From Euglena gracilis (taxonomy: Eukaryota; Euglenida; Euglenophyceae; Euglenales), in NCBI GenBank assembly GCA_039621445.1, contig CP154956.1, forward strand, positions 24,044,743 through 24,108,742: a stretch of 64,000 bases of DNA. The letters run 5' to 3'. The position numbers and the translations under genes were made by a program. This document shows, one piece after another, positions 13,401 to 25,118 of the stretch. The first letter of the stretch is position 1. Each line of letters starts with the position of its first letter. The notes beneath the pieces were generated by a model, which was not told the origin of the DNA, ran no database searches, and was given only the letters and a program-made list of their open reading frames with translations.

Positions 13401-16400
13401 CATTGCACGTTGAATTTCAAGTTCATGCAGACTGAGGGTGGAGAAGGGAAGAAAATTGCATCAAAATTGCGGGTCACCCCCGAAAGAAAGCAATCAAGGA
13501 CCACCCTCCCTCCCCCCCACACACCTGGGCCTTGAGCAGCTCCAGCGCCGCCTCCGTCGTCCGCTGCTCTGAGACGTCCTCCACGGCTCGCAGCTCTGCC
13601 TCCACCGCGCGCAGCTGGGCCAGCGTGCCCTCCAGGGCAGCCCACGGCCCCAGGACGGCAGCCTCCGCCCCGCACTTTGCCTCGTTCGGCCTCCCCCCAA
13701 CCTCCTAACGCATTCCAACCCAGTGCGCTGCCTGCCTGGTGCACAGGAGCTGGGAGTCGGCTGGAGAAAAAGGCTACTGGTTAAAAAGCTTCTTTTTTGA
13801 ATGGCTGTCAACCACTTTCTTTGCACGGTTTGGCATATTTTCATACAAAATCATCTGTCACAAAAAATATAAAGAGCTTAAAATTCTGACTCCAGAAACC
13901 CAAGGCTAACTTAAATGAGCACTCAGCTGTCCCCATCCTCCTGTAAATAACAAAATTGGGGAAATATCGAATGATCACTGCATTTCACGTATCTTGGCAC
14001 TTCCTTGGCACATAAGGTTCTCATTTCTGAAAAACGTTTTTTCACAACCCCATCTGAACAAAAAATTGACTTATTTCGTGGATGGAATCACTTAGGATTT
14101 GGGGAGTCAATAAACTTTGGGGTGGGGGGATTTGGAGGGATTTCCCCATACAATTTGGAGAGAACAGCTGTCACACTGGTGGGAGGACATGAAAAAAAAA
14201 TCCAGGTGTCTGCAAGAGAAAGGGATGTGGCGCCGTGGATGCAATCCTGATCATTTCCTCCGCCTGCTGTGTGAACTCCTTTCTCTGAGAAGTGCTTTCC
14301 TGCAGCCCTTGCCGGATCTCTTCGCTGTATGGGGGCTTGGAAGGCTGGGAAATGGAACATAGGCGTGGGTGAATTTCTGTCCAAAATATTAAAAAAAAAA
14401 GCTCTGGGCCAATGTATTACTTCACTGTGGAAGAGCATAAATTTTGGTCGCCTTTCAAAAAGTCCTTCAACTCTCAAGCACACAAATACCTTGGGAATCA
14501 CCAGGGTCGAATCTGGGACACCCTTTGGGGAGAGTTGCAGACCATACCATTGCTTATCAATCCCCTACGGGGGTGTTCTTTCCAAAAAAAAAATGTCAAC
14601 CAGTTTTGAAAAACAGTCAGTCACTCCTTATCCCCCAAACTGGTGACACTGGTCACACTGACCACCCAGGAAAAAGTTCAAAATCAATATATGTTCAATT
14701 TTCAAAGAAAATCCTGCGCCTTTGGAACACCGAGGCCATTTTGGGTCAGTTCTGCATTTGGACCCACACTCCTGGCACTCAATATATTGCATAAATGCAC
14801 AGAAGCCTTGGTGCACTGGAGAGGGTCTGCACCATACCATTGCCAAAGGTGTCCGACCCCCTGCTGACTGGTTTGGCTCCGGAACCCTCCCCCTAAGAGA
14901 GGGTCTCGGCTGAATCTAGGGCCCAGCAGCCAGTAACCAGGGAGGGAGGTCAATACTGTTGGGGTGGGTGGGCATCAAGACAAATAGAATGCCTCAGGAA
15001 ACAAGCAGCTTCATTCCAGCTACAACCTTCAGCAACGCTCGATCAGTTCACTGCATTTTAACACATGGGAAATGAAGATTTGCACGCAGATACTCGAAAT
15101 AAAATGGGCAGAATGAGTGGGACAACAGACAACGTCCCAGTAAAGCCCCCCAACAGTTCACCAGCTCGGTATGGGCGGCATTGAACTTCTTGAGGGCCGC
15201 CGCCAGCTTCCGCCGCGCCACATCCACCTGCACGGTGGTGGCCTCCAGCTCGCAACGCTTCAGCGGCAGCGAGTGCTGGAGGGTCAGCAGGCTGGCGTCC
15301 TTCTCCTTCAGTTCCTGGTGGTGGCACAATACACACACATACTTGTACACATGTGTGTGATTTCAGGCCAAATTTAGGATTAAATTAGGCGGCAGCCCTT
15401 CACTGCTGGCCCCCAGGGGGGCCTAGTACTTAAACGAGGGGGACCATCCGCCTGCATTATTGTGCTCTCCATTGGAGGTGCCCATGACAAATGTGTAGAT
15501 GGAAGTCCGACTCCACATGGGATAGTTAGGGGATAGGGTTAGGGGGAGGGTTAGAGTTAGGGTTAGGGCATGGGAATAGGTTTTGGGTTAAGGTTAGGGA
15601 TTCAGGCCAAATCAGGCCGAAAATTAGGCCAAATTTAGGCCAGAAGTTAGGCCCGATTTTGGCCTAACTCTCTAACTTTGGCCTAACCCTAACCTTAATC
15701 CCTTTCTTAACAGCAATCATCACCCTAACCCGGCCCTAAAAATAACGGAAACCACCAAAAAAGTGCTGTCGACCATCAGCTTGCGTTTAGGAAAGTGGCC
15801 CCCCTCATTTAACTACTGGGCCCCGAGGGGGGGGCAGTAGTTGGGGGCTGCCAAATAGGCATAACTTACACTGGATGGGGGGGGGGGCAAATCAAAATGG
15901 GCCTGCATGGCAAGCAGGCTTTCGCTTAAGGACCCTGGCAGGCTGTCTTTTTACCAACTCCGGGGGGGGGGTCCTGAGTGCCTTGGGTGCCTGCCCAGGC
16001 ACTACCAGAGGCACCTATAGTCAAGCCCCAAAATTTCCTCATTTTAGGCCATTTTAGGCCATTTAAGACCATTTAAGGCCATTTTAGGCCATTTTAAGGT
16101 ATAGGTGGAGGTTTTGAAAATCATGATTTTGCAGCATTTTGTCCCGAAAACTCTCTTATTCAGTAATAAGAAATATACATCCAAAAAAGCATGCAAAATT
16201 TATGAACACTGAGGAAAACCATGGGAAGCTCAACAAATCTTAATTCATACCCACGGAGGAATTCTTGCTCTCTTCGCGGTTTTTCACAACTTTGTGCGGT
16301 TTACTCGGCATTGAGCAGCATTTTTCCATTGTACAACGTCCCAAAGGCAATGGTAGGACCGAGGAAGCCGTGAAATCCGTATATACTTCGCCTTCACTGG

Positions 16401-19400
16401 CTGACTTGCGTAAGAATTGCTTGTCAATTCTTCATTGGTGTCTGTTTTACATCAATACCTTGCAAGGGCTGTTTTACCACACTCACCGCACAAGATTGTT
16501 TTCGGGACCCTCTGGCCATAGGGGATATCCCATCGGAGAGACCCGCCCGAAGTTGTGTCAGTTGTGAAACGTGGTTTGCAGAAATAGAATCACTCCGCTC
16601 TGCAGTCCAGTCACGTATCACAGAAATTCATTCCAACAAACGGAAATCGTTTTTACAAAACTTCAAATCACCTGTGCATAATCCAGGTGACCGCGTGTGG
16701 GTACGGAATAGCCGCACCCGCATGCAATCTTCCAAGCTAGATCCTCTTTGGCCGGCCCATGCGAAATTCTGGAGGGTAATAGCGGGCGATGTTAAGTTGC
16801 CTTGTCAATAAGAATTTACGGCAGTGAAAAAAAATTCAGAAAAAATATGTTGGACAACATATTAAAAAAAAATTTGTGTTACCAAAAAGGCACCCGGTTT
16901 TTTGTATTTCGTGAAATCTAAACCATTTTGCGGAATTTCGCAAAAAGAAGTCATTTTTTTCTGAAAGGTGATGCTGTTTTAGCCATTTGGGCCGTTTTTT
17001 GGCATAAATGAGAGAGAATGGCAGAGATCAAATGGCAAAGCTGAGAACAATTCCTCTTCTCCGTGTCTGTTTTCCCCTTTGGGGAAACTTAATACTAAAC
17101 AAAAACCCTCTGTACACGTTCAGAAATAGTACAGAATCTCATTCATAACTGTTTGTGGTTGTTTGGGCCATTTGATCATTCTGTGTCATTCTTTGTGGTT
17201 TTGGGAAATCCCCAAAGTTGAGCTGTTTCATCTTTTTTCCCCTGTCTTTTCCCTCATGCTTCCAAATTTGCACTGTTTCATATTTTGTGAAACAGACTGT
17301 TGCGCACCAAAAAAAGATGGGAGTAAGAAAAAATACAGCTGCCCAGCCCAAACCTTCAAAATTCAGCTGCAAAGGAAGGTTGGGGACCGTGGATTTGGGG
17401 ACTGATACTATTATAAGTTGGGGTAAAAAAAATGGGCCTCCACCAAATCCACTGTTCGCTGTCCACATTAACAAACGACACCGAAAGTTATTACCTGAAT
17501 GACTTCAGTTGTTCACAAAAAAATTGTTGTGCCACAGAATTTTTCCCATTTTATGCCATTTTAGGGACCCCCACCTGTAGGGGGTCAAAAAGTCATTTTA
17601 GGCCATTTTAGGCCATGTTAGGCCATTTTACGCCATCTTAGGCCATTTTAGCTATAAGTGCCTGGGCACTACCCCCCCCCGGGGGTCGGATTTGGCCTGT
17701 GCCCAGGCACATTCCTTTGAAAATAGGCCATTTTTGGCTCTTTGGCGAAGGCGCCGGGGTCTGTGCTAGGGCCACGTTTGGCCGTGTGCCCTACCCCTCC
17801 GGGGGGGGGGTCGGATCGGGAGTGCCTTGGAGTGACTGCCCAGGCAGCCCCCCCCCCCCGAGGTGGGGTCGGCACCACCTTAAAAAAAAACAGCCTAGAC
17901 CCTGGACGGGGTCCGGGGAAAAAGTGACTAGCTTCACCCCCCCCCCCCCGAGGAGGGGTCAGGGGGTCCCCTTGACTGGAAAAAAAATCCCTCCAGTGCT
18001 GCGTGCCGAGATGGAAATGAAGTTTTTATTGTTCCAGAAAAAAACCCATAAATGGCCAAAAATGGGAATTTTTGGCCAGTTTTGGGGTTCAAAAAAATTC
18101 GGTGTGTTTGCACCGGTTACTGGGAAAAATTTAGCTAGCTAGCCCTGCTAGCGGACCCCCCCCCTGGGAGGTTCACTAGGATGTCCACTGGCAAAATTTG
18201 GACTTGCTGCAGTCCAGCCCCCCCCCACTCCAGGGGTACCCTTGAGGAAAAGCCTGCTGGCATGCGCCCTTTGTCTTATGATAAAATTAGGAGTGCAATT
18301 TTTGGCTTGAAGAATAATTACGTTCTTTTACTGCATTCTTTTGAGTCTGAACTCCTAACCATACCCTTATTATTGAAGGCTGAAGGAAGCCACTCTGAAA
18401 ATCCCAACGGGGGGAAAGTGCACTTGTCGTCGGATGTCTGAAAATGTCCAAAAAAATTAAGAGATTCCTGTGCTGAAGCAAATCCTCAACGAAATTGGAC
18501 CATTTGGGGGGACCTAGTAACCAAAGGCTACTGGTTGGGAAAAGAGAACAGTCACATTGGACACCAGGGGTGGCAAAACCACAGAAGAAATGAGTATCAC
18601 CCTTTTCATACACAAATGAACACACCTCTCGAGCTTTCCCGAGCTTCTTATTGGAGGAGTCCCACAGCTGAGTGTATTTTTGGTTCAGTTCATCTGCCTC
18701 CACATCCAACGTGGTGGCGCGGGCCTCATACCACCGCGCATTCCGCTGCATCGCCTGTATTGTGGTGCCTCTTTGATCCTTGGCAGCCAAGCAGGAAGCC
18801 AAAGTCCAGATGTGCGGAAGTTTAGCTCAAAAATTGATTTGGTGCAGCTTTGGGGCATTTTATCAGTTTCGGTTTTTTGGCGCCTGACGGGTTCGACTGG
18901 GGACCCCCTCAGGGTGGGGGGGGGGGGTCCAGCCAGCAGCCTTATCCCAGCCAGTCGTTTAACGACCCAGCACACAGTTCAAGACTTCGATAGAAACTAT
19001 TGCACCAGAAAAAAAATATCAGAATGCTTTGACCAGACTTTTAAATAATGATGAATTCTTTTTCACAATATGCTTTCGTCTGGTTGGATTATCAGGCCCC
19101 TCGACTGTTGTAGAATTGTTGGAAAACAACCTTGCTTAAAGAACGCCATTGATTTCTATATGTGCTGGGCTGTGTGTATCTCTCTGCAATACTCTCCGTC
19201 TCTGCCTAAATTCAGGCTCTTGGTGCGAATTTGTGCGCGTGTTCGTCTGATGATCAACAACAGTGAAACGAAAAGAATGCTCTCCCAATGAAAGCCTGCT
19301 GACCGACCTCCAGGGGGGGGTTATTTTATACTTTTTACTTTTAAAAACCAGTCTGTCACTTTTCAAAAACCAGTCACCCACTTCCTTCCCACCCCCCAGG

Positions 19401-20356
19401 GGTTGGGGGGGGGGGGGTCGGTGACTCTGGCAACTCGGCCCAAAATGGCAAAAAATCAATGTATTTTTGTCCATGACCCAAAAAAAAATTTCTGGCGCCT
19501 TTGGTAACCACTTTTGGTCCATCCTGGCTGGGGGTGGACAAAAATCTCCTTACAGGGTAGACAAAAACGACGGTACACAAAAATTGTGCAACTTGGTCAT
19601 TTTCGGGCATTTTAGACTGTTTCCTCGCCATTTTTTTTTTCAGTTTGGGCTGAGGGTGTGAAAAGCCGACGCCGGTCGAAAATGCGATAAAAAAATAATA
19701 CGTTAAACGTTGGGAACAAAAAGCATCATGGTAAAAAAGTTTGGGTTAAATTTTGATAAGGTAATTAATTTTGGTGACTTTTAGTGTTCAACCACTGCTC
19801 ATACTTTTCGATGAGGAAATTGAACAAAAAATTCTGGCTATTTTGCCTGAAAAAAGCCACCAAAAATTTTGTCTACCATAATTATTGTGCACCCTGTAAG
19901 CAATGGCTTGGGTCAGACACACCAGAGGATGTTTTTTTGTATGCTTCAGACAACACACAAAAAAAACATTCCAACAAGGATCATTACAACAACATTCCTA
20001 GAGAGGATCATCCCCAAACGCCGAGTTCCGAGGCAGAACGACAATCAAAACTCACATAGAAGCCACAGGGGAAGAAACAAACTGACTAAAAACAACCGAA
20101 CTCAAAGAGCTTTCAAAAATTTACTCGGTGCAAACTGGAAAAAAAAGTAAACCTTAAACTGCGCTTGGAAGGCAGAAAGCGGAATGACAAACACCAAACA
20201 CCAAGAAATGTTGGGCAACCACAAGGGCAAAGAACCACAAACGCCTGATTGGAGCTCTCTGATATCTTTTTGGAGCGAGATGCATGTCTCCTCCAAAGCA
20301 ATGTATTTGTCATACATAGCACAATACTCCTGATCCAACTCATTGGCAGGCAGTGA
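10418..20356 (-). CDS. Long coiled-coil protein, C-terminal part (about 7 exons)
   Basis: Minus-strand exons, N to C: 20356-20243 (38 codons, ..DQEYCAMYDKYIALEETC..), 18778-18626 (51 codons, ..ARATTLDVEADELNQKY..), 15314-15162 (51 codons, ..QVDVARRKLAAALKKF..), about 14324-14250 (..EEIRQGLQESTSQRKEF..), 13690 or 13680-13525 (..EGTLAQLRAVEAELRAVE..), 12375-12244 (44 codons, ..EARLASLKQELACERN..) and a terminal exon about 10600-10418 ending at a TGA. Acceptors such as TTTTTTCCAG and donors GTGTGT, GTGAAC and GTCAGT are good, and most exons are phase 0. The 14.3-kb exon lacks a convincing GT donor. Peptides are rich in E, K, Q, L and A in heptad style, suggesting a structural role, for example cytoskeletal, ciliary or kinetochore. 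The family is not recognised, and upstream exons were not found. Confidence 0.6.
10690..11140. repeat. Two diverged intronic/intergenic repeat copies
   Basis: 10690-10810 and 10985-11140 share a block of 'caaaa(a)tgtc/c..ttttgggcatttttt..aaaatttgac' followed by 'gccggaagg..aaaatttgacctttt'. They are degenerate and non-coding. Confidence 0.5.
11510..11830. repeat. Dispersed repeat pair (with 20950-21230)
   Basis: Both copies contain an 'aaccaggttt' block, an A-run region, 'agtgaaaaa.ctgttac.gtccagccgccc', a short inverted 'ggcgga/ggacggc' and 'aaataaa..tcgtc', then long G runs and GGCTGGCT motifs. No protein is encoded. Confidence 0.55.
12802..13043. mobile_element. Degenerate copy of the CAGGCATTTGC miniature hAT-like element
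   Basis: The left end CAGGCATTTGCTTAAGG at 12802 is identical to the terminal repeat of the complete copy at 36390-36797. The body shares GGTACTGGCTAACCAAT, 'tggactagctag' and 'aaaatgaggtttttaa' blocks. The right end (AAAAGCCTG, near 13043) is degraded and the target duplication is not convincing. It lies in an intron of the coiled-coil gene. Confidence 0.55.
15391..15852. mobile_element. Miniature inverted-repeat element, hAT-like
   Basis: 462 bp with long imperfect inverted ends: left GGCAGCCCTTCACTGCTGGC..., right ...GGGGGCTGCC. Flanks AATTAGGC (left) and AAATAGGC (right) look like an 8-bp target duplication with one mismatch, the length typical of hAT insertions. There is no internal ORF. 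The centre contains TTAGGG-like motifs and an inverted 'aggccaaatttagg' segment. Confidence 0.6.
15525..15730. repeat. Telomere-like TTAGGG/CCCTAA stretch inside the miniature element
   Basis: Irregular GGGTTAGGG units on the left give way to CCTAACCCTAACC on the right, around an 'aggccaaatttaggcc' centre. It is an interstitial, inverted arrangement and not a chromosome end. Confidence 0.7.
16030..16095. repeat. ATTTTAGGCC short tandem repeat
   Basis: Five or six decamer-like units of CATTTTAGGC. A second array of the same unit lies at 17550-17650, and a cousin (CCATTCCAGG) lies at about 3615-3660. Confidence 0.8.
16253..16808 (+). pseudogene. Ty3/gypsy-type integrase remnant
   Basis: The first frame (16253-16567) shows the end of the integrase catalytic core: EFLLSSRFF..LCGLLGIEQH, then RPKGNGRTEEAV, matching the family pattern with the catalytic Glu in 'NG..E'. 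After a frameshift near 16560-16575 a second frame continues to 16808 with a basic linker and NPGDRVWVRNSRTR...SSKLDPLWPAH, the C-terminal domain of Ty3/gypsy integrases. Upstream D residues, RT, RNase H and LTRs are absent here. It is a short dead fragment on the opposite strand to the coiled-coil gene, in one of its introns. Confidence 0.8.
17550..17650. repeat. ATTTTAGGCC short tandem repeat (second array)
   Basis: Seven or so units of CATTTTAGGC with point changes, followed by CTGGGCAC/GTGCCCAG inverted motifs and C/G runs. It is non-coding. Confidence 0.75.
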
Positions 20357-22294
20357 CTGGAAAAAACAAACAAACAAAAAGAACAAACAGAACAAAAATT
20401 TTTGTGCTGTTTTTGAGTCATCGAACAGATCAAAAAAAAAAAGGGTCCCTTGGATCTGTGCAATGTTCCCTTGGATCTGTGCATATGTCGCAGGACAGGT
20501 GTCTAGCTGCCAAAACTGAAACAGCAGAAAATTGGCAAGGATGTCGAGCTGCCAAAAAAAAAACCCTTGAGAGGATAAATGAAGGACATGATAAATCCTA
20601 AAGGGAATTGTTTGGGGAGAAATTGTTAAGAAGTAAATCAGGATTTCTTTCTTTTTGACACGCCATTGCCTTTGAAGCCTCAAAATTTGGGGGTGATGTT
20701 ATTTGTGGTCTCAAATCTTGGTAGGACACTATAGCCAACAACCATCCAATTGCAATCAGGGGGGTCGCTGGGCTCTTTTCTCCTTAGAGTAAAGACGAAG
20801 CTTCCCACTGGGGTAGAATCCCCCTCCCCTCCACCACAAGGATCATTACAACAAACATTCCTAGAGGGATCTTTCCGAGTCGGGCCCTAGTTATTCAGCC
20901 AACAAGGGATCCAACCCAGGGCGTGTTTTGTACCGACCCCTGGGGTGTAACAAAAACCTGGGAGAAAAGGGCACCGGGCTGGACCTGGGCCGAACCCAGG
21001 TCGAACCAGGTTCAAAAAAAAAAAATCGAAACTGCAAACATGTCAAAAAAATTAGCCAATTATACAAAAAAAAATGTTTTTTTTTCATAATTTGAATAAG
21101 CCCCAATTTGTCCTGGCCAGCCCTTCTCCAACCCACTCTTCACCCATTTGCATCCCCTGAAAGTGAAAAACCTGTTACGTCCAGCCGCCCAAAAGGCGGA
21201 TGGAAATAAATACAACTCGTCCATTGGAGGGGGGGGGGGGCAAGGGGGGGGGGAGGGGGGGCATGCTGGGGGGGGCATCACATGCTTCAGGGGGGGGGGG
21301 GGGGTGGGCATGCTGCTGGCTGGAAAAAGGCTGCTGGCTGGCTGGACCCCCTGGGGGCCAAGAAATAAAAATTCTCAGAATCTCCAAAATGTTGCCAATC
21401 AAACGGATCACCAGTGATCTTGGATGAAGCCCTTGGGACCCTCCTCCATCACCCCGTGTAGCAGCTGCACGCCTGGTCCCTGATACCGCCCATTTTGCAT
21501 TGCTGTGGCCTGAGATAATTGAAAATTTCGAAAATTTCGAATTTCGAAATTTTCTTTTTTTTACCGAAATTGTCCCCCCAAAAAAACGGTGAAAACAGGC
21601 CGTATTTGGGGATGGGCGCACTGGCGGCCTCTATGGAGTGATGGTCCAAAGGACCCGATTTAGGTCACCAGTGATTTCCTTTGATTGGCCACCATTTTGG
21701 TTTTGACGTATACGTTTTTGGGCGTTTCAGGGTCAGATATTTTTCTAAAAAAAATTCAACATGACTCAAAATTGTGGTCAATCAAAGGGCCTGGCTGGGC
21801 CGGGCCACAGGGCTGAAAGCTCTTTGTCACCAAATTGAGAAACATCAAATTTTGAAACACCGTCAAAGTTGGACCAAAGTTTTTGGACCAATGTCCGGCA
21901 GCTGGGCTCAAATTGCAATAGGGGGGTCGTAGGGGGCAAATATGTCCCTTATCTGAGTGCCCAAAACTCGAGGATTTTTCCAGATGATGTAACCTTGCAG
22001 CCCCAACTAGGGAATTCATAGTCATTTGGGCGGGTTTAGAGGGGGGGGGGCTCAAATTTTTCATTTGCCACAGGGGGGTCACAGAGAGGTTTTAAGCAAC
22101 CCCGTGTTTTTCGACTTATTTCACCAAAAATATTGTGTGAAATCAACTAACTCACCCAAAAGCCCTGGCTTTTCCTAAACCCCCCCCAAAAATACAACCC
22201 CCCCCCCAAAAAAGGCCCCCCCCCCCAAAATAAGACCCCCTGGCGAACCCGAGCAAAAATCCAAAAATAAGACCCCCCCATAAATAAGACCCCC

Positions 22295-22630
22295 CCTGAC
22301 GGCGCAAAGCGCCGGGGACGGTGAAAATTTCCCTGAGAAATTGCCAAAAACCCAAATTTCACACACAAAAATGATGATGAAATTTCAAAAAATTTCAAAT
22401 TCTTGAAGAGCAAAATACATGCTAAATGTCAACTTACACAAATTTACATATGGCGCGAAGCGCCGAAGGAAAATTTTTAGTGTTTTTGGGAACCTGAAAA
22501 TGATGTTTTTTTCGGGCCCGGGTTGGTCAAGAAAAAATCCAAAAATAAGACCCCCCCCCAAAAATAACACCCCCCCTGGAGGTTTCCAGCAACGGACGCA
22601 AAAATAAGACCTGGGTCTTATTTTTGGGGG
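22295..22630. repeat. Dispersed ~330-bp repeat (copy 2)
   Basis: Parallel to 8930-9260 in block order. It begins with the 'gacggcgcaaagcgccgggg' mini-hairpin and ends near 'acctgggtcttatttttggggg'. Confidence 0.7.
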
Positions 22631-23824
22631 GGGGTTATGGATTTTCCCCTCGCATTTCCATATCTGTTTCAGAGCGGTAGAAAAAGGAGGGTGCCGGGGC
22701 AAGACCACCTTTGTCCTTTGCATGGGGGGGGGGGGCATATGCGGGGTCTTGTCCCTCCTTTTTAAAAAATTAGTAATAAAATTTGTACCTGCTTACCTCA
22801 CTCCCAACTAACCGCAACCCAATCCACCTTTGTTTTCCAATTACCACCACCAGGTTGTGATTTTCTGAGTGAGTTCTTTGTCACATTGTGCTACTCACTC
22901 AATGAGAATAATATGTCGTCTTCTCCAATTGCCATGAGTCAAAAAATAGCATTTTCACTTCCTGACAGCAGCAATGCTGACTCCGGCATCAAAAGTGACA
23001 TCTAGCGGCAGGGTGACAAGGCTTGACATGTCGCTGGGTTGCCTTGCTGAAAATGGTCGCCGGACTAAAGCCCATCCGAGCAGACCGGCACCGGTTGCTG
23101 AGGTCGCATTGGCGGAGGACTTTGGGTCTCTTCCGTCTTGGTGGGGGGGGTGACAATCAGTGAATCATTTTCCTCTTATCTCACAGACGGAACCCAACCC
23201 AAATTGTCCCCCACCTGAATATTTGCATGAGGGGGGGGGGCTGAGTTCTATCCTTTATGAGTAAAAAATCAATAAAAATCGTACCTTTGCCACCACACCC
23301 GGTTGTGATTTTGAGTGTCGGCTCATTCCGGAAAAAAATATGTCAGCGCGCTGATGCCTGAGCAGGGCTGGTTGGCATTGTCGCTCTAGCGTCGCAGGGG
23401 GATTGACGAGGGCTGGGTTGCGGTGGCGCCGGGGGGTGGGCCGGCACCGTTGTGAGGTCGCATTCCGTTTGGTAGGGGGGGGGGGTGGGGGGGGGACTCA
23501 CCTCTTATCTCCACAGCACGGCCCCCCGCCAAGGCCATTGGGGGGGGGGGGGGGGGGGGGTCGTGAGCTCAATTGGAGGGGGGGAGTCGCTGGGGGGGCC
23601 CCAGACCCCCTCCCCTGGGGGACCCCTCCCCCCTGGGAACCCCGATGGCCCGCCCTCCGGAAAACAATTTTCAGTCGCGAGCGCTGGCCCTAGTCCAGAC
23701 ATTGACCGAACCCCCGGGGACCCCCAACACCGCTGAGGCCCACGCGTCCAAAAAACTGGGGATGGCCCGACCCCCCCTGGATAGCCCCCCCCCTTTGGAC
23801 TATGCCATTTCGGCCAAAAAAATG

Positions 23825-24440
23825 TCAATTTTCAAAATATCTCCAAAATGAAGCAAAATCAAAGGAAATGTCCGGAGACCTAATTTGAAGCCCTTGGAAC
23901 GCCCATCTACCAGTATTTTGATTTCCACGCAACTCCCCGCCCAGCCCGAGATACGGCCGTTTTCGGCCCAGATGGCCGTTTTGTGCACTTTTCCCACTGT
24001 CCGACCTAGCCGTTTTCAGCCAAAATTCGGCCAAAAATCAATAGTTTCAAAATTTTTCAAAAATGAAGCAAAATCAAAGGAAATGTCCGGAGACCTAATT
24101 TGAAGCCCTTGGAACACTCCATCTACCGGTATTTTGATTTCCCCACAACTCCCCGCCCAGCCCGAGATACGGCCGTTTCCGGCCCAGATGGCCGTTTTTG
24201 TACACTTTTCCCACTGTCCGACCTAGCCGTTTTCGGGGGTGGGGTGGGGGGTCAAAAAATCGATGTTTTCAAAATTTCTTGAAAATGATGCAAAATCAAA
24301 GGAAATGTCCGGAGAACTAAATTGAAGCCCTTGGAACGCTCTATCTACTGGCATTTTGGTTTCCCCGCAGCTCACTGCCTAGCCCGAGATACGGCCGTTT
24401 TTCGGCCAATTTAGGCCATTTTGCACACTTTTCCCTCTGT
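23825..24440. repeat. ~218-bp tandem repeat, 3 copies plus one displaced
   Basis: Units begin at 'aaaatgaagcaaaatcaaaggaaatg', near 23847, 24063 and 24283. Each contains 'gcccttggaacg', 'gatttcc.cgcaactccccgcc' and 'cccgagatacggccgttt'. A fourth copy lies at 25725-25925. Several units have open frames, but the peptides are low in information and I do not call a gene. Confidence 0.8.
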
Positions 24441-24896
24441 TCGACTTAACCGTTTTCGGCCCAAAAAAGTCGAAAAAAATCGACAATTTTATTTTGCCCA
24501 AAACGATGTTTTTTGGCCTCCCGGACCCGGAAAAAAAACTGTTTTTGAGCCGAAAACGAGCGTTTTTCGACCCGCCAGCGCCCCGTTTCGGGCCGCCGAC
24601 CCATTGACTTCGGGCCAAACCCGGGTCAAAAAAGTCGAAAAAAATCGAAAAAATTTTTTTGCCCGAAACGATGTTTTTTGGCCTCCCGGACCCGGAAAAC
24701 CCGTTTTGAGCCAAAAATGAGCAATTTTTGACCCCTTGGCCTCCCGTTTCAGGCACAAAACCCTTGCATTTCAGTCCAAAGAGCTCCACGGAGTGGCTGG
24801 TCAATAAAGGAGTGGGGGCACGCTCATTAAGAGCTCAGCACTATTCAAAACCTGGTCACGTTTTTGACCAGTGTTAACCAGGCGGCGACATCGCAG

Positions 24897-24970
24897 GTGT
24901 GCCACCCCCGGCCTGCCGGAGCTGGTATCTCCGGCCCTCCAGTTCGGGCCGCACCGGCTGGAGGTGGGCG
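24897..24970 (+). CDS. Possible isolated exon, function unknown
   Basis: A short block with exon-like GC-rich third positions follows a TCGCAG acceptor and could end at a GTGAAA donor at 24971. The frame reads PGLPELVSPALQFGPHRLEV. It is only about 74 bp, and the minus strand is also open. A weak candidate, listed because it is the only exon-like stretch between 20.4 and 33 kb. Confidence 0.2.
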
Positions 24971-25078
24971 TGAAAACCGTGCGAGGCCTCCCCCTCTGCG
25001 GCACCCCCCCACCTCCCCCCCCATCCCCCCCCATCCCCCCTCCCACCCACACCCAGAATCCCCCGTCCATACCAATCA

Positions 25079-25081
<3 letters not shown>

Positions 25082-25114
<33 letters not shown>
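25082..25114. repeat. (GA)n microsatellite
   Basis: Sixteen GA units in an otherwise C-rich stretch. Confidence 0.95.

Positions 25115-25118
<4 letters not shown>

Larger units (their letters stand above)
20357..24890. other. No confident gene; dispersed repeats
   Basis: Holds repeat copies at 20950-21230 (pair of 11510-11830), 22295-22630 (pair of 8930-9260) and a tandem block from 23825. Two G-run-rich segments near 22800-23300 and 23280-23600 share 'accacca..ggttgtgattttgagtg' and 'caggg..gac.aggctgggttg' blocks. No exon with good splice sites was recognised. Confidence 0.5.

Noticed and set aside
15525-15730. Chromosome end (telomere)
   Set aside because: Repeats are irregular, change orientation in the middle and lie inside a miniature element in a gene intron.
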